From assembly GCA_029964075.1 (NCBI GenBank), contig CM057135.1:434001-498000 (forward strand): a stretch of 64,000 nucleotides of DNA. Reading direction: 5' to 3'. The notes under the pieces are model-generated. The model saw only the letters and a list, made by a program, of their open reading frames with translations. It was not told the DNA's origin and did no database searches. Origin of the DNA: Patiria pectinifera (lineage: Eukaryota; Echinodermata; Asteroidea; Valvatida; Asterinidae). A program made the translations under genes and the position numbers. This document shows positions 52,345 to 61,575 of the stretch, piece after piece; position 1 is the stretch's first letter; each line of letters opens with the position of its first letter.

Positions 52345-53489
52345 ATGCATTCGTTTCACTTGTTTCAAAATGAGCAGACGTTTAAATTAGAAGACGTCGT
52401 AGATAATTTAAACGGTCAAAAATCTGTACGCGTAAAAAGGGTGATCTTTAACTCCGGATATTTTAATATTTCCAGCGCCACAGAGATTGATTGGTATACG
52501 CACATAGACGGGAGACCCGCTGAAATGGGTATAGTTTAGACCCCGACGCACTAATAAAAAAAGATAGAGATTTTATCGAATCGTTGATAGGTGATTTGCC
52601 CTACGACTATTTAATTAACGACGAAAATACTTTCAATAGAGTTATAAACGATCTTATAGAAGCGTATGGAGAAGAGAGACTAGACTCTGCTTTAGAATTA
52701 CTCAAAGAAGAAAAACAACAACTTTCTATAAAACAAGCACTTTTAATCGATAAATTGCAAATAAGACCAATTACAGGTGCACAACGCAATACGCTTAAGT
52801 TTTTGGCAAACATCTTATATGACAGATGGGGGCACATCGAAGAAGGTAAAAGGATAGCGCTAGAAAATATCCAAGGTACAATAAGCAAACCTAGAGCGAG
52901 AGAAATTAGGCAAGCTGGGATAACAATACGGGGGAGTCTTATCATATCTGGTGATGATTTAGATTTTATTTCTCCGAGTCATTTAGTGCCGTTACCAGCA
53001 GGAGTCACCGGTTCGGTCACCATCCCACCGGGGTGGTACGACGTCGATTGGTTCGATTTCATTTTAAATTCTATACCCGGGGTAAGTTTTAGAATATTTA
53101 GAGAATCTAAAAATGTGACGTTGGTGGTAACCGACGTCAATCTCAAATTGCGCTTAAACAGAGAAGTCTCTCGATTACTCAATTTACCCAAAGGAAGACT
53201 GATACCCAAAGTGGTGTATACGGGGTCTTACGACGTTAATCCGTTTAAATTTTTGTTTATTCGCTGCCCGCAATTAAGTACGAGTGAAAACTTTTTAGAT
53301 GGTCGTCCTTCTGACATCTTAAAAATCATACCCGTGGCTACACGCGAACCCGAGCCTGATAGAGTCGAAGATTTTAAAAAACTTAAAAACGGTATGATCG
53401 ACAAACTGACATTTTCAATCACAGGTGAAAGGGGACAGATCATCAACAACAAGGGTGTGAGTATAATGATAGAGTTGGAGATCTTTTAA
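52345..53489 (+). pseudogene. mCP: Penton/minor-capsid-like protein, internal lesion (copy B)
   Basis: Start context AAATAAATGC. The first ORF (52345-52539, 64 aa) ends in TAG within a damaged segment. The second (52584-53489, 301 aa) carries most of the protein: a polar helical part, G-S-V-T-I-P-P-G-W-Y-D-V-D-W-F-D-F, L-V-V-T-D-V-N-L-K-L-R-L, F-K-F-L-F-I-R-C-P-Q-L-S-T-S-E-N-F-L-D-G-R-P-S and a terminal D-K-L-T-F-S-I-T-G-E-R-G-Q-I-I-N-N-K. The latter strands are those I associate with Polinton minor capsid (single-jelly-roll penton) proteins. Copy A retains residues deleted here. The assignment is by pattern and needs a structure-based search. Confidence 0.7.
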
Positions 53490-53514
53490 TTTAAAAATGT
53501 TTTTATATTAAAAC

Positions 53515-54171
53515 ATGAGTATAGATAGTAAGGCGTTATACCCCGATATTTCTGGAGATGTACTCCGATTAAATAGTAACGAAGAAACAAAAGTATACAG
53601 ACTTAAAAAGATTGAAGAGATTCGATCTTTAATCTTGAAAGAGAGAGACCACCGAGAGCGCACTTATAAAAAAATAAAGAGAGTGATCGACACTATTAAC
53701 TACGTAGAGCGAGGAGTCGAAGGATTGGGGTTTATAGCAGGGGCTGTCAGTATTCCCGCTCTCTTGGGTGTTATATCAGCCCCCGTTGGATTGGTGTTAG
53801 AAGGAACGTTTTTTGGCGCTTTTGGTATAGATATTCTGCTTAGAATCGCGTCTAAGCGATTAGCCGCCAAGCTGAAAAAGCACGACCAGATTAAAATATT
53901 AGCAGACTCCAAACTTAACACGATTGAAGAATACGTGTCTCAAGCCATCAACGACGGAGATATATCGCACGAAGAGTTCTTACTGATTACGAGAGAGCTC
54001 GCAAAATTTAACGAGCTTAAGCAAAAAATTAGAACAAAGACAAGCACAAAGCTTCAAAAAATTAAAAGCGATTTAGACTTTGAAAAAGAAGTTAAAAAAC
54101 GGGTAGACGAACGGCTGGCAAAAGAAAAAAAATCTCTTATCGAAAAACTTACAAGTTCAAATTCTCGGTAA
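53515..54171 (+). CDS. 218-aa conserved Polinton protein, coiled coil with central hydrophobic hairpin
   Basis: Intact. N-terminal S-K-A-L-Y-P-D-I-S-G-D-V-L-R-L, a charged helix, then a Gly/Ala-rich hydrophobic region at residues about 70-115 (G-L-G-F-I-A-G-A-V-S-I-P-A-L-L-G-V-I-S-A-P-V-G-L-V, not written further). Then K-H-D-Q-I-K-I-L-A-D-S-K-L-N-T-I and a Lys/Glu-rich coiled coil to the end. Conserved by pattern in other Polintons. Starts 25 bases after the penton-like stop and runs convergent with the TFIIB-like gene. Confidence 0.75.
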   Translation: MSIDSKALYPDISGDVLRLNSNEETKVYRLKKIEEIRSLILKERDHRERTYKKIKRVIDTINYVERGVEGLGFIAGAVSIPALLGVISAPVGLVLEGTFFGAFGIDILLRIASKRLAAKLKKHDQIKILADSKLNTIEEYVSQAINDGDISHEEFLLITRELAKFNELKQKIRTKTSTKLQKIKSDLDFEKEVKKRVDERLAKEKKSLIEKLTSSNSR

Positions 54172-54199
54172 ATAAACATTATGAAAGCGAACCGCCGAG

Positions 54200-54673
54200 T
54201 TATACCTCTATTTCACCTCTTAGGGCTACACCCTCGGCCCCGCCTTTATTGTAGTGGTCATCGTATCTTTTTAGAGCCTTATTAAATTGATTTTGAGTCA
54301 CTTTAAATACATCTCTAACTCGTTCTTTGTTCCATCCAACGACGTGATGGTAACAGGCCGCTATTAACGACCGTTTAACGCAACCATTTCCCCTCAATGT
54401 TTTGTAATTAACGAGCTCGTTATATTTATTGATTGTTTCTTGGACATCTTCTACGTCTTGCTCTGGACAAACAGAAAAAATAAGTTTCTCCACAGTTTTT
54501 CTTTTGTTTCTTTTTAAAGTTGACCAATTGATACGATCTTCTTGCGCATTTTCTGCCGAAAAATCAAAGTAACGTGAGACTATTTCACCGCACGTTTCAC
54601 AAACTAAAAAACCATTCTCGATGATTATATGATGATCGCACTGATCTGTTTTATTAGATAGCTCGAGGTTCAT
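54200..54673 (-). CDS. TFIIB-like transcription factor
   Basis: Intact 157 residues. An N-terminal zinc ribbon (C-D-H-H…C-E-T-C-G-E-I-V-S-R, residues 12-35) is followed by a linker and one cyclin-like helical repeat (L-R-G-N-G-C-V-K-R-S-L-I-A-A-C-Y-H-H-V, then V-F-K-V-T-Q-N-Q-F-N-K-A-L-K-R-Y). This is the layout of TFIIB family proteins, which place RNA polymerase at promoters; viral versions exist in large DNA viruses. A protein of half the cellular length with one repeat is consistent with the viral type. It lies next to the right TIR, minus strand, start context AATAAATGA. A fragment survives in copy A. A role in expressing the other genes of the element is inferred. Confidence 0.75.
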   Translation of the reverse strand: MNLELSNKTDQCDHHIIIENGFLVCETCGEIVSRYFDFSAENAQEDRINWSTLKRNKRKTVEKLIFSVCPEQDVEDVQETINKYNELVNYKTLRGNGCVKRSLIAACYHHVVGWNKERVRDVFKVTQNQFNKALKRYDDHYNKGGAEGVALRGEIEV

Positions 54674-54718
54674 TTATTAAAAATGATTTATTTTTTTAAA
54701 TAAAGTTTTTAAAATAAA

Positions 54719-55087
54719 GAGATAGTAAGAGCCTGGTCTGGTGCTTGACAGAGGGAGATATGAGGTTTGTCGCCGTACCCTCCACTCATAATATAACAAC
54801 TCAGAGAGAGAGATATTTAAAAAAGGGGAGGGGGCTAAGTGAATAGAGGGCATCATAGGGGTAGAAAATCATTGGAGAGGGGCAAAGTCTGGTACCCTCC
54901 ACTCATACTATAACAACTCGGAGAGAGAAATATTTGGGGCAGAGGGAGATCTATTTGGGGAGGGGAGATGGGGTGGGAGCGGAGTGGGAGCGGGGTGGTG
55001 TGGGAGCGGGGGGGGGTGGGAGCGGGGTGGGGTGGGAAGGAGAGAGAGATGGAAGGATTTGGAATAGTACCTGCCCCTCTCCCTACT
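54719..55087. repeat. Right terminal inverted repeat of Polinton B
   Basis: Inverse of 38586-38907, ending ...CTCCCTACT. G-rich tandem GGTGGGAGCGGGGT-type units at 54972-55036. The block TACCCTCCACTCATA…GAGAGAGAAATATTT occurs twice (54776-54822 and 54891-54937). Confidence 0.9.
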
Positions 55088-55730
55088 CAAAGACATGCTT
55101 ACTTAGCTTTTACAGAGTGTATTAGTTGGAAAAGCTCAAGAAGTTTACTCAACTTTGCCATTGGATAAGTGTACTGATTATGAGGTAGTTAAGGCCGCCA
55201 TTTTAAAGACGTATGAGCTTGTTCCGGAGGCCTACAGGCAAAAATTCCGTGATAGGAAGAAACTAGATCAGGAAACTTATGTTGAGTTTGCAAATGACAA
55301 AAAGATCAAGTTTGACCGGTTGTGTAGATCTCAAGAAGTTAAGCAGGATTATGAGAAGTTCAGACAACTTGTACTTCTTGAAGATTTCAAGAATAGTATG
55401 CCTTATGCTGTTAAGGTACATTTAGAGGAGCAGCGTGTTACAAAGTTAGATAAGGCAGCTGTCTTGTGTTTTTTAACTCACAAAACAAGTTTTCTGAAGG
55501 AGAATGGTGCGAGTTTTCACAAGAACAGTGCAGGAAATTCCCCGTATCATGCGTCACATTCCGGAACCAAACCAAAATCCACTGATCAGAGTCCGAAAGA
55601 GTCAAATTCCGCTAGGGATTCAGGTAACTCTAAGACTACTTCTGACTCCAATAAGACCATTGTGTGTGCGCACATTGTAAGAAGAAAGGGCATACTAAAT
55701 CCAACTGCTTTTTTTTTGCAAGGACAGACT
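55088..55730 (+). pseudogene. Gag, C-terminal half with CCHC zinc knuckle (Gmr1-like element)
   Basis: Continues the interrupted gag with D-M-L-T, a TAG, L-L-Q-S-V-L-V-G-K-A-Q-E and from 55155 an open frame through E-A-Y-R-Q-K-F-R-D and a Ser/Lys-rich linker. The zinc knuckle C-A-H-C-K-K-K-G-H-T-K-S-N-C is at 55667-55708, but in a different frame from both flanks, so two small indels (the second in the T run at 55711-55719) bracket it. Gag packages the retrotransposon RNA. Confidence 0.8.
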
Positions 55731-55889
55731 GCAGAAAATACCAGCTCTAAGCCTGTCGCATTTACTAGTAGAACACATACACGCTTGAGTAGCAAGCGTC
55801 ACAAAACGGGGTCTCTGTTTGACATTAGAGAGGAATTTTTGCCCTTTGTAACTAAGAGATCAGTGTCGCTCGATGAGCATTCCAATTCA

Positions 55890-56195
55890 CCTAAGTACCC
55901 AGTAACTATTCTGAGGGATACAGCGTCCAATCAGTCGTTGTTGTTACAAGGAGAAGTCCCTTTGGCCGAGGGTTCTTCATTAAACACCAGTGAGTGTATT
56001 ACGGGTATAGGTAATGAATCTTTTGATGTGCCTCTCCATCGTATATATTTGAAGTCGGATCTAATTTCAGGACCAATGACAGTGGGCGTTACTCCCACTT
56101 TGCTCCAAGGGCTTAAAGGTATAACACTACTATTAGGCAATGAAGTAGCTTGTTCTAAGGTAGTTGTTGAACCTTTTCATGACTGGTTCACCTAG
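55890..56195 (+). pseudogene. Retropepsin-like aspartic protease (Gmr1-like element)
   Basis: In the same frame as gag/pol. The active-site strand reads I-L-R-D-T-A-S-N-Q-S instead of the usual D-T/S-G-A, so the conserved Gly is replaced. Downstream V-G-V-T-P-T-L-L and G-I-T-L-L-L-G-N (flap-distal G-x-D/N strand) are present. Ends with a stop at 56195. Confidence 0.65.
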
Positions 56196-56384
56196 CTCTA
56201 AAAATAACACCAAGTCATTAGAGGAAGAATTTCCTAGGATTTTCCCCGCTTGTGTTACAACTAGGGCCATGAGCAAGGCTAAAAATGAACCTGTTCATAC
56301 TGATGATATAGACTTAGGTATCGCTGATAGCTTTATGACTAGTCTACCTGGTGAAACCTTTAGGGTTCTGATGTTAAATAATCG

Positions 56385-57440
56385 TTGAATTCTGTTGATG
56401 ATGAGACTAATACCAAACCGCTTCATAGTGAAGACTCGGCTTTGCTGAGCGAACTTGGTGCATATTCTGACATCTTTTTGAGTAGGGAACAGCTAATCTC
56501 TGAACAAAACAAAGATAAGGCTTTATCCAGCTTAATCCACAAAACACTTACAGAGGCAAAGACACGTACAGTACCTGTATGTTTCTTTATGAAGTCAGGT
56601 GTACTTATGCGTAAATGGCGACCGCCAGATGTACCTGCTGACAATGAATGGATAGTGTTGTATCAGATCGTAGTCCCTACAACTTACCGCTCACACATTT
56701 TGAATCTAGCTCATGACATTCCAATGGCTGGGCATCTAGGTGTTACTAAAACGTGACAGAATTTTACAGCATTTTACTGGCCTGGTATCCGACAGACTGT
56801 TGCAGAATACTGTCGCACATGTCACACATGTCAGGTGGTAGGAAAACCAAACCAGAAACCTGCTCGTGCTCCCTTACAACCCATACCGGCTTTTGATGAG
56901 CCATTTAGTAAAGTCATACTAGATTGTGTTGGGCCTTTGCCTAAAACAAAGTCTGGTCATGAGTATTTGTTGACGATCATGTGTGCCTCTACCCGCCGGT
57001 ATGCAGAAGCCATTCCGCTTCGATTCATTAAGGCTAAACCAGTAGGTGAAGCATTAAGGGCATTTTCCACTCGCTTTGGCCTACCCAAAGAAGTACAAAG
57101 TGATCAAGGTAGTAATTTTACTTCTCGACTATTTCAAGAGCAGTTATATGCTTTAGGCATTACGCAGATTACATCAAGTGCGAATCACCCACAGAGTCAG
57201 GGTGCGCTTGAACGCTTTCATCAGACGCTCAAGTCAATGATTCGAACTTACTGTATGGATCACAAACGTGATTGGGACGAGGGAATTCCTTTGTTACTTT
57301 TTGCGGTAAGAGAAGTAGTACAAGAATCAATAGGCTTCAGCCCTTTTGAACTAGTTTTTGGCCGAACAGCAAGGGGACCTTTGAAACTAGTGAAAGATGG
57401 TTATCTGAGAAGACAGAGGAAAGTGTCCTCAGTTACGTAA
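56385..57440 (+). pseudogene. Gypsy integrase located upstream of RT
   Basis: Pieces 56385-56756 and 56835-57440 separated by a TGA at 56754-56756. The zinc-binding H-H-C-C region runs across the break (H…H-L-G-V-T-K … C-R-T-C-H-T-C). The catalytic core has I-L-D-C-V-G-P-L, S-D-Q-G-S-N-F and G-A-L-E-R-F, with exactly 35 residues between the second Asp and the Glu. Followed by a spacer ORF (57458-57901) with Q-I-N-M-L-K, the usual integrase tail. Its position before RT defines the Gmr1 type. Confidence 0.9.
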
Positions 57441-57457
57441 CTAAGTTAAAGGACCGT

Positions 57458-57901
57458 TTGAGAAATGCATGTGAACTAGCTCAAACTAGTATGAAAGAGG
57501 CTCAGAAAGATATGAAAACGTGGTACGATAAGAAATCCAAAGATCGTAGCTTCAATCCAGGTGACAAAGTTCTTATGTTATTGCCAGTCTCGGGTCAACC
57601 ACTTAATGCCCGTTATTGTGGACCGTACACAATTGAGTCCAGGATTGGTAATTTCGATTATGTAATCTGTACTCCAGATAGGAGTAAATCAAAACGAGTA
57701 TGCCAGATCAATATGTTAAAACAATATCATGAACAACAAGATGAAAAATCGGTTAAACCTGAGAAAAAAGTATGTGCTAGTGTAGAAAGCAATGATGTAG
57801 TCGAAAAAGCCCCTGAAAATGTCGAGGGTAAAGACTCAACTATACCAGGAACTTTCAGGTTGAAAAACTCGGAAATACTGTCGGATTTAGATGACAAGTA
57901 A
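57458..57901 (+). pseudogene. Integrase C-terminal tail / linker
   Basis: 147 codons, frame changed near 57440. F-N-P-G-D-K-V-L-M-L-L-P, Y-C-G-P-Y-T-I and C-Q-I-N-M-L-K match the GPY/F-type C-terminal module of gypsy integrases. Lys/Glu-rich extension at the end. Confidence 0.75.
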
Positions 57902-57931
57902 AGTCGCTTAACGTCAGAGCAAAAGTCTGGC

Positions 57932-59285
57932 ATGTCAGAATTATTAGAAGAATTTTCTCATTTATTTCCTGACGTTCCGAGTAAAACCGATGTCATTTCT
58001 CATGATATTGATGTAGGTAACGCTTCCCCTATCAAACAACATCCGTATAAGGTAGGGCCAATAAAACAGACACATTTAGATGAGGAGATTGATTACACGA
58101 AACAAAATGGTATCATTGAAGAAAGTGAGAGTAATTGGTCGTCGCCGTGCATTTTGGTACCCAAACAAAATTCTTCCTACAGATTTTGCACAGATTTTAG
58201 GAAAGTGAACTTGGTGACGAAATCCGACACCTTCCCGTTGCCAAGGGTTGACGATTACATAGATCATGTTGGAAAAGCCAAATTTGTTAGCACATTTGAT
58301 TTATTAAAGGGCTATTGGCAAGTCCCTCTGACTCCTCGTGCAAAAGAAGTGTCTGCCTTCGTAACCCCTCAGGGTTTGTATCAATACAAGGTTCTTCCTT
58401 TTGGATTAAAAAATGCGCCTGCCTCATTTCAAAGATTAATGAACAATGTGTTAAAGGGCATGTCAAACGTAGAAGTGTACATAGATGACATTGTAGTGTA
58501 TAACGATACTTGGGTCAGAGCACATGGAAAGTATCCGTGCTCTTTTTGATAGATTAACTAAAGCTAAGTTAACCGTAAACCTGACAAAATGTCAGCTAGG
58601 AAAGGCCAGGGTAAAGTTTTTAGGTCATATTATTGGACAAGGTCAAGTAGAACCGGTCAAAGCCAAAGTTGAAGCCGTGATTAATTTTCCACAGCCCACG
58701 AGTAATAAAGATGTCATGCGTTTTGTCGGCATGGCCGGGTACTATCGAAAGTTTTGTAAAAACTTCTCAGATGTTGTTGCTCCGTTGACAAATTTGCTCA
58801 GCAAGAAAGCAAAATTTATTTGGTCAGATGAATGTAAACAAGCATTTCAGTTTGTTAAAAGTATGCTGGCAAGTGAACCGATCTTAATGCCCCCAGATGT
58901 CTGTAAGCCGTTTAAGTTAGCAGTAGACGCAAGTGATGTAGGTATAGGTTCTGTAGTAATGCAAGAAGATGATCAGAACATTGATCACTCCGTCTGTTAT
59001 TTTTCAAAGAAACTGAACAGGCATCAGGTTAATTATTCAACCATAGAGAAAGAATGTCTGGCGTTGATATTGTCCATGCAACACTTTGAAGTTTATTTAT
59101 GTACAACAGTCAAGCCAACTGTAATTTACACTGATCATAATCCACTGAAATTTCTCTGTACAATGAAAAATCAGAACAGAAGACTACTGAGATGGAGCTT
59201 ATTTCTCCAAGAGTTTGATATTGAAATACGTTCTGTAAAGGGAAAAGACAATGTGGTTGCTGATGCTCTGTCTAGACTCCTGTAG
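57932..59285 (+). pseudogene. Reverse transcriptase–RNase H (Gmr1-like element)
   Basis: RT in 57932-58549: S-P-C-I-L-V-P-K, R-F-C-T-D-F-R-K-V-N, F-D-L-L-K-G-Y-W-Q-V, L-P-F-G-L-K-N-A-P-A-S-F-Q and the active-site strand V-Y-I-D-D-I-V-V. A one-base shift near 58515-58525 leads into 58524-59285, with the RT thumb (F-L-G-H-I-I), connection and RNase H (L-A-V-D-A-S-D-V-G-I-G, then Y-S-T-I-E-K-E-C-L-A-L and Y-T-D-H-N-P-L). Ends D-A-L-S-R-L-L, 198 bp before the 3' LTR. Confidence 0.92.
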
Positions 59286-59470
59286 AAAAAGAAGAAAATC
59301 ATGTCAAGTTTGCAACGATTACAATTATCTTACTATTATAACTGTATAACTGTAAGATACACCGTGAAAATATGGTGTTAGTATTGTATTGATATGATGT
59401 ATTTTTGGTGTACAATTTAAAACCCACTAAAAAAAATGAAATTTTCTCGTATTTAATCTAAACTTTTTTT

Positions 59471-59482
59471 AAGTAGGGAGGA
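59471..59482 (+). other. Polypurine tract
   Basis: AAGTAGGGAGGA directly upstream (one C between) of the 3' LTR start TGTTACA; plus-strand priming site by position. Confidence 0.7.
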
Positions 59483-59483
59483 C

Positions 59484-59935
59484 TGTTACAATCAAGATAT
59501 GTCCATACGTATTTAATAAGCTTAAGATTAGGCATGTCTAGAGCCTGCAGTCCACCTAAAGATTAGGCACACCTTGAGTATGCAGTACACAGGTATTAAA
59601 ATTCTAGCGGCCTTAATCACTGCACATTGTATTGTATTTTTGGGATTTGACGAGCATATAAGGCTGGGTTCGACTGCCCTCGTGTCACACACGCCAAAGT
59701 ACTACCACGGGGTCAGCCGGAGGCTTCGGTCCACTTCCCTTCGCTGCTGTTCTGTGTGTCGCCCCGCAGCTGTAACGTTTCGGTAGTCAACGCCGAAACG
59801 TCACAAGAACCAAGTCAAGACGATGCTGGTATAGTGAGCCTGCTTTTAGCTCACTTTTTTCTGGTGGTCTCCTTCGATGTTCCAAGTCAAAAGCTCTCCG
59901 TAGATGGCTTGAGCCAGACTAGCTCATTGCTCTCC
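59484..59935 (+). repeat. 3' LTR, truncated by Polinton C
   Basis: Matches 37231 to about 37684 with scattered differences and small indels, then stops at 'attgctctcc' where Polinton C starts. The rest of the LTR should lie beyond the far end of Polinton C, outside the window. Confidence 0.85.
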
Positions 59936-60290
59936 AGTAGTAGGGATAGTGGGGGTACCAGATCAAAATGGAAAATCTGTGGCAAGCCTGGACACGTCGC
60001 TCTCGTTTCTAAAAATCCCCCGCGGCAAATTTTTAGAAAATCTGACGTCAGGTACCGGATCAAAATGGGAGAAATCCCCCGAGGCAAATTTTTAGAAATC
60101 TGACGTCAGGTACCAGCAACTAATCGGTTCTAAAAATAATTGGGGAAAAATATAGGGGAATTTCCCGCGGCAAACGTCAGGTACCAGCAACTATATCCTA
60201 CTGGCTCCTGCGGGGAGCCACTTAAATGTTTTAACCTAACATTACATAATACATTATTACTCATGTTTTTAATATAACATAATTTTAAAA
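59936..60290. repeat. Left terminal region of Polinton C with short internal repeats
   Basis: Non-coding. Repeats of 'aaatcccccgcggcaaattttta' and 'ctgacgtcaggtaccagcaac' at 60013-60060, 60069-60115 and 60165-60192. Not similar along its length to the B TIR, so C may be a different subfamily or rearranged. Confidence 0.6.
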
Positions 60291-61537
60291 TTAAAAGATC
60301 TCCGACTCTATCATTATCCCCAACTCCCTAGGGGGTGTGCAGAATCGTATTGAAATTGGAGGATTCAGGACTGTTAGGGCTATACTCACACCCTTGTTGT
60401 TGATGATCTGTTCTTTTTCAACTATGATTGAAAATGTCAGTTTGTCGATTATACCGGTTTTTAAGTTTTTTGAAATCCTCGACTCTATCAGGCTCGGGTT
60501 CGCGCGTACCCACGGGTACAATTTTTAAGATATCAGACGGTCGACCATCGAGGAAATTTTCACTCGTACTTAATTGTGGGCAGCGAATAAACAAAAATTT
60601 AAACGGATTAACGTTGTAAGACCCCGTATACACCACTTTGGGTATCAGTCTTCCTTTGGGTAAATTGAGTAATCGAGAGACTTCTCTGTTTAAACGCAAC
60701 TTGAGATTCACGTCAGTTACCACCAATGTCACCTTTTTAGATTCTCAAACTATTTGAAAACTTACCCCAGGTATATATTTTAAAATGAAATCGAACCAAT
60801 CAACGTCGTACCACCCCGGTGGTACGGTGACCGAACCGGTTACTCCAGCTGGTAACGGCGCTAAAAGACTCGGAGAAATAAAATCTAAATTATCACCAGA
60901 CACGATAAGACTCCCCCGTATTGTTACCCCAGCTTGTCTAATTAGTCTAACCCTAGGTTTGCTTATTATACCTTCGATATATTCTATCGCTATCTTTTTA
61001 CCTTCACCGATGAATCTTTTTCTTTCAGATAAAGTAGTTATTAAAAATACAATTGTATTGCGTTGTACGTCGGTTAGTGTTCTTTCTTGTCTTTTATTGT
61101 GTAAAGTTTCTTGTAATCTCCCTATTTGTCCCACCTCTATTATGGTCGATACTAAAGCAGATTCTAGTCTTCTTCTTCGTACGCTAATCTTCTTCGTACG
61201 CTTCTATAAGATCGTTTATAACTCTATTGAAAGTATTTTCGTCGTTAATTAAATAGTCGTAGGGTATCGCAGGTATCAACGATTCAATAAAATCTCTATT
61301 TATTCTTACTGCTATATCTGAGTCAACCTGTTCGTATCTTCTACCGTCATCAGGTCTTTCAGCGGGTCTCCCATCTATATTCGTATATCAATCAATCTCC
61401 GTGGCGCTGGAAATATTAAAATATCCGGGGTTAAAGATCACCCTTTTTACGCGTACAGATTTTTGACCGTTTAGATTATCTACAACGTCTTCCTATTTAA
61501 ACGTCTGCTCATTTTGAAACAAGTGAAACGAATGCAT
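60291..61537 (-). pseudogene. mCP: Penton/minor-capsid-like protein (copy C)
   Basis: Homologue of 52345-53489. Start ATG at 61535-61537 with TAAATG context. Frames 60745-61134, 60418-60732 and 60291-60521 cover most of the protein, with G-W-Y-D-V-D-W-F-D-F, F-L-F-I-R-C-P-Q-L and a terminal E-S-E-I-F. A short insertion (about 60305-60385) near the C-terminus and several shifts break it. Confidence 0.8.
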
Positions 61538-61575
61538 TTATTTTAAAGTCTTTTTATATTAAAACTGAAACTAAA

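Larger units (their letters stand above)
38586..55087 (+). mobile_element. Polinton/Maverick copy B, near-complete (16.5 kb)
   Basis: Delimited by inverted terminal repeats (38586-38907 and 54719-55087) that start AGTAGGGAGAGGGGCAGG, and by the CAAAG duplication inside a gypsy gag gene. Carries PolB, retrovirus-like integrase, double-jelly-roll MCP, penton-like protein, A32/FtsK-like ATPase, a TFIIB-like gene and at least seven further ORFs. This is the gene set of Polintons and their viral relatives (adintoviruses), which are thought to form virions and use the integrase to enter host DNA. No adenain-like protease is recognisable. Damage is limited: a TAG in PolB, one-base frameshifts in MCP and the 383-aa-type gene, and a lesion in the penton-like gene. 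Confidence 0.95.
37231..59935 (+). mobile_element. Ty3/gypsy LTR retrotransposon of Gmr1 type (integrase before RT), split by Polinton B
   Basis: 5' LTR 37231-38047, tRNA-Pro-type primer site, gag in two halves (38171-38585 and 55088-55730) around Polinton B, protease (about 55890-56180), integrase (56385-57440), RT-RNase H (57932-59285), purine tract (59471-59482) and a 3' LTR from 59484 that is cut off at 59935 by Polinton C. Domain order PR-INT-RT-RH is the reverse of ordinary Ty3/gypsy and is the hallmark of the Gmr1 group described from fish and other animals. Stops in gag, a TGA in integrase and a frameshift between RT and RNase H make it inactive as sequenced. Confidence 0.9.
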
